Source of the DNA: Mesorhizobium huakuii
GTDB lineage: Bacteria > Pseudomonadota > Alphaproteobacteria > Rhizobiales > Rhizobiaceae
Direction: 5' to 3'
DNA: 64,000 bases
Assembly (NCBI RefSeq): GCF_014189455.1
Contig: NZ_CP050296.1
Coordinates: forward strand, 6,506,001-6,570,000
Shown here piece by piece: positions 53,093 to 62,931 of the stretch. Positions within the stretch are counted from its first letter, which is position 1. Every line of letters starts with the position of its first letter. The position numbers and the translations under genes are program-made. The notes under the pieces are model-generated. The model made no database searches and was not told where the DNA came from. It saw only the letters and a list, made by a program, of their open reading frames with translations.

Positions 53093-53329
53093 CTAGCCGC
53101 CATTGGTGGCCGGTGCCGGAGCTGCTGGCTTCGCAGGGGCTTCAACCTTGGGCGCTTCAACCTTGGGCGCTTCGACCTTTACGTTGATGTCCTGTCCGCC
53201 GCCGCCGCCGTGGATGTTGATAACGCCAGTCAATATCAACAGAACGAATATTACTATGATTGCGAGAACAACGGCGACAACAGTGCCGCCGCCCCCTCCC
53301 GAGTTTACAACAGTAGGGCCGTCGGCCAT
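53093..53329 (-). CDS. Small membrane protein with VEAPK repeats (78 residues)
   Basis: MADGPTVVNSGGGGG, membrane helix TVVAVVLAIIVIFVLLILTG, then a Gly run and VKVEAPKVEAPKVEAPAKPA, a short Pro/Ala repeat that may vary in copy number. Start at ATG 53329 with GGAG upstream. A full-consensus EcfG promoter and a terminator make it a single-gene stress unit. Confidence 0.75.
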   Translation of the reverse strand: MADGPTVVNSGGGGGTVVAVVLAIIVIFVLLILTGVINIHGGGGGQDINVKVEAPKVEAPKVEAPAKPAAPAPATNGG

Positions 53330-53366
53330 GATTTTACACTCCAATTTCGACTTATAACGGTTGAGC

Positions 53367-53391
53367 AACGGCCTCTACGCATTTGCGTTCC
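53367..53391 (-). promoter_or_regulatory. EcfG-type promoter of the gene at 53093-53329
   Basis: Reverse strand GGAAC (53391-53387), 17 bases, GTT (53369-53367) preceded by C: full consensus. Confidence 0.75.
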
Positions 53392-53495
53392 ACGGTGAGA
53401 CTAAGGTCCGGGGAGCCACCGACTGAAGTCCCTGTCCCGCAACCGAAGCCCGGCAAGCACGTTACGACCGCACCCCGACGACGCGCGCCGGCGTC

Positions 53496-53768
53496 ATGGA
53501 TGCGAATCTTAGTGGTGCCGTTGTGAGATCTCTAGAAGCGAGGCAGGCAGTGACCTTTGTCGACAGAACGACAGCCCATGACGGCGCAAATCATGCCGCA
53601 AATGATAACAATACCCCCGCTCCTGATACCTCGTCGTTACTGGACCTCCCTTCTGCAGAGGACACCAAGATTGAGGATCTTGTCAGACGAACGGAGAGAC
53701 TTGGCGTTGTCGTTGTAGTAATCATGGCGATCGGCATTGTTGTCGTACCGCTCTGTATGCTGCACTGA
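53496..53768 (+). CDS. Small C-tail-anchored membrane protein (90 residues)
   Basis: A hydrophilic N-terminal part (NHAANDNNTPAPDTSSLLDL, then EDLVRRTERLGV) and a C-terminal membrane helix (VVVVIMAIGIVVVPLCML). No clear ribosome binding site before ATG 53496. Family unknown to me. Confidence 0.5.
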   Translation: MDANLSGAVVRSLEARQAVTFVDRTTAHDGANHAANDNNTPAPDTSSLLDLPSAEDTKIEDLVRRTERLGVVVVVIMAIGIVVVPLCMLH

Positions 53769-54001
53769 CCCTCGGGATATAGCGCGGACTAGAACGTCAA
53801 GAATTTAACTTCCTTCACCCGCCGCGCAGCATGCGCCAAATGTCTGTCCAATAGGCAGTGACCAGCGACGCCGGAGCGGCGGCGGCCATGCCGGTGACGC
53901 CTAGGGCGCCAAGCCCTCTGAACGGGTGCAAGCTTGAAGAGAGGTCACCGCCGTGGTTTGCTAATTAAGCGATGTCTCACGGGTGTTCGCTGGGAGATCC
54001 G

Positions 54002-54205
54002 ATGGCGGGTGCGAAGTACTACGTCTTCAAGGAAGGTGATCGCTGGAACGTCCGCTACGACGGGAAGGAATACCCGTACGATTCCAACAGCGATGCTGTG
54101 TTGGCCGCTATCAAAGCTGCGAAAGCCGCCGCCTCGCATGGGTATGAAGCCGAGGTCTTGACCCAGGGCATCGACTTGGAGTGGCGAACGGAGTGGGCGA
54201 GCTAG
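54002..54205 (+). CDS. DUF2188 protein
   Basis: MAGAKYYVFKEGDRWNVRYD then GKEYPYDSNSDAVLAAIKAA, the beta-hairpin/helix DUF2188 pattern. GGGAGA lies 6 bases before ATG 54002; an upstream ATG at 53972 lacks one. A 67-residue soluble protein of unknown role. Confidence 0.8.
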   Translation: MAGAKYYVFKEGDRWNVRYDGKEYPYDSNSDAVLAAIKAAKAAASHGYEAEVLTQGIDLEWRTEWAS

Positions 54206-54325
54206 CACGCGGCCGATCGCCTAAACCGTTCTTTAACCATGCGGCTAAGGTAAACATTTTATGGAGAACTCATCAGGTTGCAGGGGGTTGTAAGCGGGTC
54301 TACAACAAAGAGGACCAGCCCAGCC

Positions 54326-54466
54326 ATGCACCGTCTGCCTATCGCGACCGCCCTTCTGATCTCCTTCGCGACGGCCTACGGTCTATGCGTCTGGGCATCC
54401 TCCGCCCATCAGGTTGACCTGTTTCAGGCCCAGGCGTCACCGTTGGAAATACGCGGGTTTGAATAG
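54326..54466 (+). CDS. Small exported or membrane protein (46 residues)
   Basis: MHRLPIATALLISFATAYGL CVWASSAHQ with a single hydrophobic segment, then VDLFQAQASPLEIRGFE. Reads as an uncleaved or short-lived signal-anchor peptide. AGAGGA upstream at a long distance. Confidence 0.45.
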   Translation: MHRLPIATALLISFATAYGLCVWASSAHQVDLFQAQASPLEIRGFE

Positions 54467-54543
54467 CTGACCACGATCACAACGCTCCGGAACTGGTTGT
54501 CCGTAGGAGCGTTCCTCTGCGGGCCTAAAACCGGAGAGTGACT

Positions 54544-54774
54544 ATGGATGACGACCTGCGCCTGAAACTCAAGGAACTGAGCGCGAGCATGCAAAGCAGA
54601 GCGAACGAACTAGCGTTGCCCGGTGGGAACACTGATATTTCCGCGCTGATGTCCGGAATCGCAGTAACATTAGAGGCGCTTCTGGTGATCGCAGAAGAAA
54701 CCCGAGTGCCCCGTTCTGGGCCGAGTTTAGAGCCGGGCATTGTCTCCGGAATAGTCGCCCCGGGTGGTGAATAA
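54544..54774 (+). CDS. Small hypothetical protein (76 residues)
   Basis: MDDDLRLKLKELSASMQSRA then ISALMSGIAVTLEALLVIAE; helical, with a mildly hydrophobic helix. GGAGAG precedes the ATG. Followed by the convergent gene at 54845. Function unknown. Confidence 0.6.
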   Translation: MDDDLRLKLKELSASMQSRANELALPGGNTDISALMSGIAVTLEALLVIAEETRVPRSGPSLEPGIVSGIVAPGGE

Positions 54775-54844
54775 TGGTCCCCGCGATCGTATAATACCTT
54801 CGCCTCGCGGACAAGCGACGACCAGTCCGAGCCGATCATGCTGT

Positions 54845-55855
54845 TTAGATCTCGCGCTTGCGCTCGGGAGGCTGGAGCAGAGCGCCACCATATTGCGTCC
54901 ATAGATGTTCGCAGTCCCATACCCTCAAGCTAGGCGTTCCAGGTTCCCCGTACAGGACCATTGCACTGCGAACATCGTAGCCAAGCACGGACGCGTTGGC
55001 GACGAATTGGATGGCGCGCCCCAAGCTGATGGCGCCGAACCGTGTTTCCGTTCTACTGCTGAGATCGATCACGCCGAAGATTTCCGCATCTGTGCCTCTG
55101 CCGGCCAACACAGCCGTCGATCTCGCGTCTTCCAAGGCAAGAAGCATCGCGGAGTCCCCCCGTAACCAACCCCTACTAACTTGAATGCGCCAAGCGCCCG
55201 GGCATCGTTTCGCTCTTGGTCGCTGTGGAAGCCGTCGCCTGCGTTACGTTCTATTTCCGCCAAGCTGTACTCTGTCAGCAACTCACCCGGCTGCAGGTCG
55301 AAACGCGAAAGATAGACCCTAAAGGCTTTGACGGTCGTTGGCCCTATCAGGCCGTCAACAGGGCCAGAATACAAGCCAAGCTTGGACATCGCCGCCTGGA
55401 CCCTCTGGACGACCCTCAAATAGTTGGGTTGCGTCGCGAAAGCGAACGAGGCTCCCCTCTGGTAGGACATCCAGACCATCCCCGCGCGAGAGAAACGAAT
55501 CCTGAGGGACAATATGCAGCTCCTTGAGCGCGGTCAGGTTCGCCTTCGCCTTGTCCTGGTAAAGCGTCCCGGCGACAACAGCAAAAACTCCGTTCCTGCT
55601 ATGTACGACTAGCGGTGGCCCCAGTGTCGGCGCGTAGGACTGTGCAAGGGCGATGGCTTCTCCTTCACTCGGCCGACTCGATACAACGAGCCAAAATGCA
55701 TTCGACTGCGGAGGCCTGAAGCCCATCGGCCGCGTCATTTGCTGCCCGTTCTGGATGATCTGGATAAAATCGGAGAGCGATGATGCCCAGCTTATAGTCG
55801 GCGAAGAAGCAGCCGCCAACAAAGCAGCAACGCCCACACTGCACACGCGACGCAT
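54845..55855 (-). pseudogene. Exported protein with SPOR-like and peptidoglycan-binding domains, two frame breaks
   Basis: Signal peptide MRRVCSVGVAALLAAASSPT; SPOR-like segment FWLVVSSRPSEGEAIALAQS (residues about 55-110); PG-binding motif VQAAMSKLGLYSGPVDGLIG with PTTVKAFRVYL; C-terminal part ATRFGAISLGRAIQFVANAS-type. Three frames are used. One fewer C near 55426 and one more in the C6 run at 55156-55161 give one ~336-residue periplasmic protein that likely contacts the cell wall. Confidence 0.65.
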
Positions 55856-56829
55856 GGTAATCCCCTACGCAGCCCCAGAAGCCATATTCACGAATCCTAT
55901 GGGGCGCGCAAGCAGTACCGGCCGCCTTGACTTCTTATGCTTACCAGACGATCGCGACGACGAGTGTACGCCCTCGTTTGTTTATCCAGGGAGGAATGCC
56001 TTCCAGTTCATGTGATGCGGCAGGCTTTCAGTTCGTTGATCCTGTCGAAGTGGCCGCCGTCAGAGAAGAACGTAGTGCCGGCAGTCTCGCGAACGCCAGT
56101 TTCCAGAACCTTCGATCGGGTTGTTCATTGTCCGCAACGAGACGCAAGGCTGGCGTTCAGGACGTAAAGAACTGGAGGAGCGGGCTGACACGCGGAATCA
56201 GGATGGCACCATTGCCAGAAGTCGATGGCTTCCAAACTGCCCAAAACCGTATCTAATGGCCCACCTTGTCCATAAGCACGCGCAATTCGGGCTGGGGCGC
56301 GACCCAGAAAGTTCGAAAAGCTTCCAGGAACCCCAGGGGAATTGGAGGCAGCATCGGACATTGCGGCCCACGGATACCGCAGCGAACGTCCGCTATGACG
56401 CGGCCCAATATCGTCGGCAAAAGAGCGTCCGAATAGGACTGTCGGCGGCTCTGTCGTGGGAACGAAAAAAGAAGAGAAGCAGAACTTTCGTGTGCGATTT
56501 TTGCACACGATCTGCCGCAACTATATGATATTACTCATCTATCTACCCTGTCCATCATGGGGGCAATGGCTATGTTATGTGATTGGTATTGCTTCATTTT
56601 TACAATAGCTCAACTGGCTAGCCCACACCGAGCGCACACGAGAGACAGTCCTTCGGCGCGACCATACGCGACTTTAGGCAATAGACGCTGAACGGCAGAC
56701 CGGCCTCGGCGAGCCGCTCATTTCGCGTCTCAGAACCTTCGGCGAACTCACCGACCTTCATATCGACGACATGTGCGACGTAGGCAAGTCCCCTCGCCGC
56801 TCCAAGGCCGCCCTCGTTTCGGCAGAACG
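55856..56829. other. Long stretch with only doubtful ORFs
   Basis: About 970 bases. Reverse frames at 56257-56360 (FLEAFRTFWVAPQPELRVLM) and 56618-56800 (DMKVGEFAEGSETRNERLAE) look protein-like but have no starts and may be remnants. 56520-56610 is unusually AT-rich. No RNA gene or GGAAC-type promoter seen. Confidence 0.35.
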
Positions 56830-56858
56830 CAAAATGGGCCGGTACAACCGGCCCATTT
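56830..56858 (-). terminator. Terminator of the SPFH gene
   Basis: A perfect 13-bp stem (AAAATGGGCCGGT/ACCGGCCCATTTT) with a 3-base loop, 4 bases after the stop; A/T-rich arm ends make it work on either strand. Confidence 0.75.
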
Positions 56859-56862
56859 TCAA

Positions 56863-58922
56863 TCAATCCTCCTCAACCGATTCCTCCTCAGCGGGTGCCG
56901 GGATCTCATCCGGCAGGGTTTGCGGTCCAATCCGGTCGGCAACAAGCATCGAAAGCATCATCTCGACAAGACCATTGGCGGCCCGTTTCTCGCCACCGGT
57001 AGCGCCGATCTGGATCTGCGGCACGATCGGTAGCCTGCCATTCTCGATCGCTTCGGCGAAGCGCATGAGAACCTGCGAGTTGAGCTGATAGTCCGGGCCG
57101 CCGAAGGCTGCGACCTTCTTCTCGGTGGCCTCGGCCTCCGCCAGACCGATGGCGCGCACCCTCTCGGCATCTGCAAAACCGGTCGCCTTGATGCGTTCGG
57201 CATCGGCAAGCGCGATAGCCTTGATCATGTCGGCCTCGCCCTGGCCGCCGAGGCGTACCTTCTCGGCTTCTGCCTTGGCAGTGACCTGAATGGTTTCTGC
57301 CTGCTGGCGGGTGCGGGCGAGTTGCGCCTTGCCCTCGTTCTCACTGATCTCGATGGTAAGTGCCGACGTCGTGATCTTGGCTTGCTGTTCGGCGAGCGCC
57401 TCCTTCTCACGCAACGTGCGCTCCTGAATGGCCGCCTTCTCCTGCAATTTATAAGTCTCGACCTTTTCGACTGCGATCTGGCGCTCACGCAACTGGATCA
57501 GGATCTGTTCTATGCTGTTCTGGCCATTGGCAGCACGGGGCGTACCAATCAACACTTCCTGCAGCTCGAGGCTGTAGGAATTGAATTTTTCGCGCATCTC
57601 CTCGCCCGATTTGCGCTGGATATCGCTGCGCTCCTGCAAAAGCTGGATCAGCGTCTTTGTCTGGGCGATATTCTTGAAGTAAGCAGAGACCATCGGATCG
57701 AGCGTTTGTTCGACCAGCCGCTTGATGTCACCGAAACGCTGCACCACGAGCGGCGCCTTCATATAGTCGATATGCACGACGACGGAGAGCGGCAGCACAG
57801 GCTCGAACGCGTCCTTGGTGATCAGCGACACTTCAGACAGGTTCTCGTCCAGCCTGTGTTCGCCAAACTGCTCCTTCGTCCATTTGAGCACGAAGTTGGT
57901 GGTCGGCACGATGATGATATTGCCGGCATAGGTATTGAACGCATACTTGCCTGGCAGGAGCGGCGTTGACCAGACACCGCGTGCGCCGATTTCGACCAGC
58001 TCGCCATGACGGTATGCCTGCCCGGATATATCCGTGCCGTGGCGGCCATTATAAGAGACGACGACACCCACCGTGCCAACGTCAATGATCGTCTTCTTGA
58101 CCAATTCGACGGTCGCGAAAATGCGATTGAGGAAGTAGCTACCGTCGGCCAGCACCTGCAGCTGCCGGCCACGGTAGCCACCGGCATTGAGAAACTTCTC
58201 CGGGTCCTGAAAATTATTGTGGAAGTTCGGATCGTTCGGATCGTTGGCGACGGTCGGTGCGATGATCTCGCCGTCCGGCAGGGCCGGACCGTCATGGATG
58301 GTGACGACACCGATCATATCCTCGGCATTATGGATGACGATTGGCTCAAAGCCGCCCCGCCCGAGATCATGCTGGACATATTGGTAAAAAGGTTTTGTTC
58401 CGACGAGCTCAGATTAACGGCATAAATCGACTGGGCGGTGAGCACGATGAATTGTGCGAGATTGATGGCATAGATGCCTTCACGCAAGATCTTGCGTTGC
58501 GGTCCTTTCTGCCCGCCTTTTTCGAGAAAGCCGCGCACATCCTGGAAATCATCGGCGTCGGTGTTGGAAGCAAGTGTCTGCGTCGAAGGCAGCGGCTTGC
58601 CATCACGGGCAAAGACATAGCCGATCTGACCCTGCGGGATGGTGACAAGATTGGCGCGATGCATCGAATATTGGAACGGCATGAAGAAATGCAGGCCACC
58701 GCGCACGACTTCCGGCTGGTAGCCTGCCTCACGGTTCAGCGCAATGAAGCCATTGCTGACGGAGCCGCGAAAACTCCATAGTTTTTCCAAGATGCCGAGC
58801 CTGTCGTTTGGGATGTAGCGAACCACGCCGCTCCACCAGAACAGGATTGCCAGCACGATGACTGGCACGGCGATCTCGATCGCCATCCATTTCATCGGCT
58901 CAAGATATTGCAGGGCTTCCAT
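56863..58922 (-). pseudogene. SPFH/Band 7 (flotillin-like) protein, one-base frame break
   Basis: From ATG 58922: N-terminal membrane helix (AIEIAVPVIVLAILFWWSGV), start of the SPFH domain, then after a shift near 58355 the rest: DMIGVVTIHDGPALPDGEII, the SPFH core and a long Ala/Glu/Lys coiled coil (AEAEKVRLGGQGEADMIKAI) ending EEESVEED. One more C in the run at 58355-58358 joins ISGG to GGFEPIVIHNAEDMIG, about 686 residues. Membrane-scaffold protein of lipid domains. GGAGAG precedes the start. Confidence 0.85.
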
Positions 58923-59260
58923 CTCTTCTCTCCTGTTGGGCGCGCGGGTTCGTTCACCGGACGGCCACCCGGTTGGTGTTGATTGATTAAGCGGGGAGAT
59001 TGCACACCGACACGCCCGACGCACTAAGAGTGTGTCGACCGTTTGGGCTGCTCATTGTCTAGGAAAATGACCGCGCATCCCGTCCCCAGTGAGGGAGGCG
59101 TGGCCTGAGTGATGTCACATCGGTGTTGCCTTGATAGACATAACGGCAAATGACGTAGGGATCGCGCCAACAGGTTTAAAGATATTCCGCGCGGAAATCG
59201 TATAAGTATTTTCCAAATGCTATTTCGAACAGCGTGGTGGTTGGCTCTTCGCCTGCGCTA
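58923..59260. other. Intergenic stretch
   Basis: About 340 bases between the SPFH start and the LysR remnant. No ORF or promoter motif recognised. Confidence 0.4.
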
Positions 59261-59606
59261 TTACAGCTGCCGGCACACTTCAACGCAGAAATCGACGAAG
59301 GCGCGAACCTTGGCCGGCGGATGCTTGCGCGACGGGTGAAAGGCAAACAGCGGGAAGAGCTCGCCATGCCAGTCCGGAAAGAGATCGATCAGCACCCCAT
59401 CCGCCAACAACTCCCCGACGCCCCAACTGATAACTTGGGTGACACCCGTTCCAGCGATGCATTCCTCCAGCATCGATTTTGGGTCGGTGAAGGTCAGAGG
59501 TCCGCTGGTTACGACCTCGATTGTTTCCTCGCCGCGTACAAACGCCCAATCGAACGGCGTGCCGCTATGTGGGTCCAGGAATTGCAGGCATCGATGCGTT
59601 GAGAGA
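59261..59606 (-). pseudogene. LysR-type regulator, C-terminal remnant
   Basis: LSTHRCLQFLDPHSGTPFDW, TFTDPKSMLEECIAGTGVTQ, LLADGVLIDLFPDWHGELFP and KVRAFVDFCVEVCRQL are the second half of a LysR effector domain. The HTH and first half are missing; upstream the frame runs into SDR sequence. Confidence 0.7.
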
Positions 59607-59960
59607 TCCTCAGGGTCGCGGGGGCCACAGGATGTCGTCGAGATTGGCATCCGCGTGATGGTGCATGCCTGAACTGAGGTAGACAAGCCGGTGTGGTCGC
59701 TCGATCAATGCGGTCAGGATATAGGCCGACAATGTGTTGATGGCGAAGACATGCGGCAAGCCGTCGGCCGTCAGGCGATAGGCGTCGCGATAGCCGACGG
59801 CGGCGTTGTGGATCACCGCATCGAAGCGGCCGAGTTCATTGACGCGTGCGGCGACTTGCTTGGCTCCGGCAACTGTGTCGAGGTCGCCTTCCACGATTGC
59901 TTCGGCCGCTGCAGGATTGTCTGCTCGAAATCTGCGCCGAGCTCTCCGGCGTCACGCTGC
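59607..59960 (-). pseudogene. Short-chain dehydrogenase remnant
   Basis: ADNPAAAEAIVEGDLDTVAG, ELGRFDAVIHNAAVGYRDAY (NNAG-like HNAA) and AYILTALIERPHRLVYLSSG are the middle of an SDR. The catalytic Tyr/Lys part is absent where the LysR remnant begins, and the N-terminal cofactor loop is damaged. A deletion seems to have joined two genes. Confidence 0.65.
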
Positions 59961-60058
59961 CTGCCTGAGCCAGAATGCCGGCGATCCCGCCGCTGATCCA
60001 GAACATTCCGGGAGCTGACACCAGTACGGAATGGCATTTCTACGGTACGATTTGATGG

Positions 60059-60442
60059 ATGCAACGAGGGTTACCATGGGGCGATTCTGCCGCACGAAAA
60101 CCTGTTTTCGATCCGCAGGATCTGGAGCCGCTGCTGATTTCGCGGCAACATGCGGGCGATGTCGATGGCATGAGCGCCTTGTTCGAACACGACGCGGTGA
60201 TCGACTGTGGCGGCGGACGTTTTCTGCGCGGGCGTGAAGCCATTCGCGCCTACTATGCCGAGATTGTCGCGTCCGGACGGAAGTTTGCGACCGGAGACCA
60301 GCGCCCCGCCCTGATTTGCGGCGACCTCGCGCTTACCTCGACCCGGCTCCCCGACGGCGACATCACCAGCGTGGTTGCCCGGCGGCAGACCGACGGCTCC
60401 TGGCTTTGGGTCATCGACCGCTATTCTGTTGCTTGGGATTGA
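60059..60442 (+). CDS. SnoaL/NTF2-like protein
   Basis: A 127-residue protein: DPQDLEPLLISRQHAGDVDG, MSALFEHDAVIDCGGGRFLR, GREAIRAYYAEIV and SWLWVIDRYSVAW follow the small cone-shaped NTF2 fold used by many isomerases and stress proteins. Substrate unknown. The first dozen residues are uncertain. Confidence 0.78.
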   Translation: MQRGLPWGDSAARKPVFDPQDLEPLLISRQHAGDVDGMSALFEHDAVIDCGGGRFLRGREAIRAYYAEIVASGRKFATGDQRPALICGDLALTSTRLPDGDITSVVARRQTDGSWLWVIDRYSVAWD

Positions 60443-60567
60443 GGCTTTGGCTGGGCCAGCCGGTTACGCCGTCCGGGAAATCCGGCCGGCCGTGCACAGC
60501 AAGCGCACACAAAACTCGACTGCGGCCGTGATGGCCGCAGTCGTTGCGTTCAGCAATCCGGGTGCGG

Positions 60568-60870
60568 CTAGCGCCGCAGCGCGTATACGCTCGCCATGGT
60601 TTCGCCGGCGACGGGCAGCGCCATGTCGTCGTCCAGAAGCCGCGTGATCCGGGCAAAGCCGGTGAATGCCTTCCTGGCCTCCTCCGCCGACATCTGTCCC
60701 GACAAAGCCGCCGAGCAGCAATTCAGCGCGCACTGATACACTGGTCCACGTCGTCCCGTCGGCCATTTACGCAAGAAAACCATCGCCTCGGCGACACTAT
60801 CCACTTCTTCTACAGGATGTCCCTGCCCGCGAGAGATTCGCACGGGCGCAAAGAAATGCAGGTAGTCCAT
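60568..60870 (-). CDS. DUF982 protein
   Basis: A 100-residue protein: VDSVAEAMVFLRKWPTGRRG, PVYQCALNCCSAALSGQMSA, ARKAFTGFARITRLL, the DUF982 core, with a CC pair where the usual ACxAA lies. GGAGGAAACG precedes the ATG. A full-consensus EcfG promoter starts 71 bases upstream. Third member in the window. Confidence 0.85.
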   Translation of the reverse strand: MDYLHFFAPVRISRGQGHPVEEVDSVAEAMVFLRKWPTGRRGPVYQCALNCCSAALSGQMSAEEARKAFTGFARITRLLDDDMALPVAGETMASVYALRR

Positions 60871-60916
60871 CGTTTCCTCCCGGTCGATCGCGATGCCGCC
60901 CGATCGAACCCTATGA

Positions 60917-60941
60917 AACGCACGGTCAGGTGGTTGGTTCC
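60917..60941 (-). promoter_or_regulatory. EcfG-type promoter of the DUF982 gene
   Basis: Reverse strand GGAAC (60941-60937), 17 bases, GTT (60919-60917) preceded by C: full consensus. Confidence 0.75.
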
Positions 60942-60982
60942 ACTCAGAAAACAGAATCTTTGAAAAATCTTTTGGATACCGG

Positions 60983-61975
60983 CTAAACCGTCGGAAAGTG
61001 GCAGGCCACTTTACGGCCCGGTCGATATTCCCTCAGCTCCGGCCGCTCGGTGCGGCAGCGCTCAACCGCGATCGGGCATCTCGGGTGGAAACGGCAGCCG
61101 GATGGCGGCTTGAGCGGGCTCGGCACGTCGCCGGTGAGGATGATGCGCTTGCGCGTCCCGCTGGGCGTCGTCTCGACGACCGGAACCGCCGAGATCAGCG
61201 CCTGGCTGTAAGGGTGGGCCGGGGCGGCAAACACCTCCTCCGCCGGCCCTTCCTCGACGATCGAGCCGAGATACATGACAGCGATGCGGGTCGACACCTG
61301 ACGCACCACCGAGAGATCGTGGGCGATGAAGATGTAGGTGAGGTTCAGCTTCTCCTGCAAATCGGCGAGCAGGTTGACGATCTGCGCCTGCACCGACACG
61401 TCGAGCGCCGAGACCGGTTCGTCCAGTACGACGAGATCGGGATTGAGCGCGATCGCCCGCGCAATGCCGACGCGCTGGCGCTGGCCGCCGGAGAATTCGT
61501 GGGGATAGCGCATGACATGGTCTGGCAGCAGGCCGACGAGATCGAACAGTTCGGTGACCCGCGCGGTGATCTCGCGTGACGACAGCTTGCCGTGGATGCG
61601 CAACGGCTCGGCCACGAGGTCGCCGACGCGGCGGCGCGGATTGAGCGAGGCCGACGGATCCTGGAAGACCATTTGCAGGCGCCGCCGCAGCGGCCTCAGT
61701 TCGGACAGCGACTTCGAAGTGATGTCCTCGCCTTCGAACAGCAGCTCACCATCTGTGATCTCGTAGAGCCTGACCAGGCAGCGCGCCAGCGTGGACTTGC
61801 CGCATCCGGATTCGCCGACCAGCCCGACCGTCTCGCCGCGCCGCACGGTGAGCGAGACATTGTCGACCGCATGGACGGTTCGCTTGCCTTCGGCGGAGAA
61901 CCGGGTGCCGATTGAAAAACGCTTTCCCAGCGAACGCGTCTCGAGAATTGGGCTGTCGGTCATCGTTTTGCTCAT
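60983..61975 (-). CDS. Dipeptide/oligopeptide ABC transporter ATP-binding protein (DppF/OppF)
   Basis: A 330-residue ATPase: Walker [11 protein letters not shown]-loop [13 protein letters not shown], signature [13 protein letters not shown], Walker [13 protein letters not shown], and the C-terminal oligopeptide-transporter region [14 protein letters not shown] (iron-sulfur-type Cys spacing). ATG 61975 overlaps the stop of the upstream ATPase (ATGA). Last gene of a dpp-type operon. Confidence 0.95.
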   Translation of the reverse strand: MSKTMTDSPILETRSLGKRFSIGTRFSAEGKRTVHAVDNVSLTVRRGETVGLVGESGCGKSTLARCLVRLYEITDGELLFEGEDITSKSLSELRPLRRRLQMVFQDPSASLNPRRRVGDLVAEPLRIHGKLSSREITARVTELFDLVGLLPDHVMRYPHEFSGGQRQRVGIARAIALNPDLVVLDEPVSALDVSVQAQIVNLLADLQEKLNLTYIFIAHDLSVVRQVSTRIAVMYLGSIVEEGPAEEVFAAPAHPYSQALISAVPVVETTPSGTRKRIILTGDVPSPLKPPSGCRFHPRCPIAVERCRTERPELREYRPGRKVACHFPTV

Positions 61976-62931
61976 GCCTGCGCCACCCGGAAGCATGCCG
62001 CGGCGTGGGTTCCGCCGCCAAGGTCGGGCTTGCCGGTCACGCAGGGCTCGTAGTGCACCGGGCAGCGCGGACCGAAGGCACAGCCTTGCGGCAGGCGCAG
62101 CAGCGATGGCGGTGAGCCGGGAATGGCTGGCAGGCGGCGCGGTTTTTCACCGGTGAGCGGCGGGATCGAGCCGAGCAGCGCGCGCGTATAGGGATGCCGC
62201 GGATCGGAAAACAGCTCCATGCGGCTGCCGCGCTCCACCACGCGCCCGGCATACATGACCATCACCCGATCGGCGAGTTCGGAGACAACGCCCATGTCAT
62301 GGGTGATGAAGACCACCGCCGATTTGTGCGTCGCGCGCAGCTTGCGCACGAGGTCGAGAATGCCGGCCTGCACGGTGACGTCGAGCGCCGTGGTCGGCTC
62401 ATCCGCCACCAGCAGCGCCGGATTGCAGGACAATGCCATTGCAATCACCGCACGTTGCCGCATGCCGCCCGAAAGCTGGTGCGGATAGCGTGACATCGCC
62501 TCGTGCGGATTGGGAAAATTCACCTCGGCCAGCAGTTCTTCGACGCGTTCCATCGCCTTGGCCTTGCTGACATTCTGGTGCGCGCGGATCTGCTCGGCGA
62601 TCTGCCAGCCGATCGTGTAGACCGGCGTCAGCGCCGTCATCGGATCCTGGAAGATCATCGCGATCTCGTTGCCGCGCAGCCGCCTCAGTTCGCGCGCGGG
62701 CAGCCCGACAAGCTCGCGGCCCTTGTAGCGGATCGAGCCCTCTATGCTGGCGTTGGGATCGGTGATGAGGCCCATGACGGCCAGCAGCGACACCGTCTTG
62801 CCGGAACCGGATTCGCCGACGACACCGAGGATCTCGCTTTCCTCGAGATCGAAGGAGACGCCGTCGATGGCGCGCACCAGCCCGTCATTGGTGCGGAAGG
62901 ATACTTTGAGGTCGCGCACCGACAGTATCAT
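61972..62931 (-). CDS. Dipeptide/oligopeptide ABC transporter ATP-binding protein (DppD/OppD)
   Basis: A 319-residue ATPase: Walker A GESGSGKT, signature [14 protein letters not shown], Walker [13 protein letters not shown] and C-terminal [14 protein letters not shown]. Pairs with the next gene to energise peptide import. Overlaps both neighbours by ATGA, so the operon is translated as a chain. Confidence 0.95.
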   Translation of the reverse strand: MILSVRDLKVSFRTNDGLVRAIDGVSFDLEESEILGVVGESGSGKTVSLLAVMGLITDPNASIEGSIRYKGRELVGLPARELRRLRGNEIAMIFQDPMTALTPVYTIGWQIAEQIRAHQNVSKAKAMERVEELLAEVNFPNPHEAMSRYPHQLSGGMRQRAVIAMALSCNPALLVADEPTTALDVTVQAGILDLVRKLRATHKSAVVFITHDMGVVSELADRVMVMYAGRVVERGSRMELFSDPRHPYTRALLGSIPPLTGEKPRRLPAIPGSPPSLLRLPQGCAFGPRCPVHYEPCVTGKPDLGGGTHAAACFRVAQA

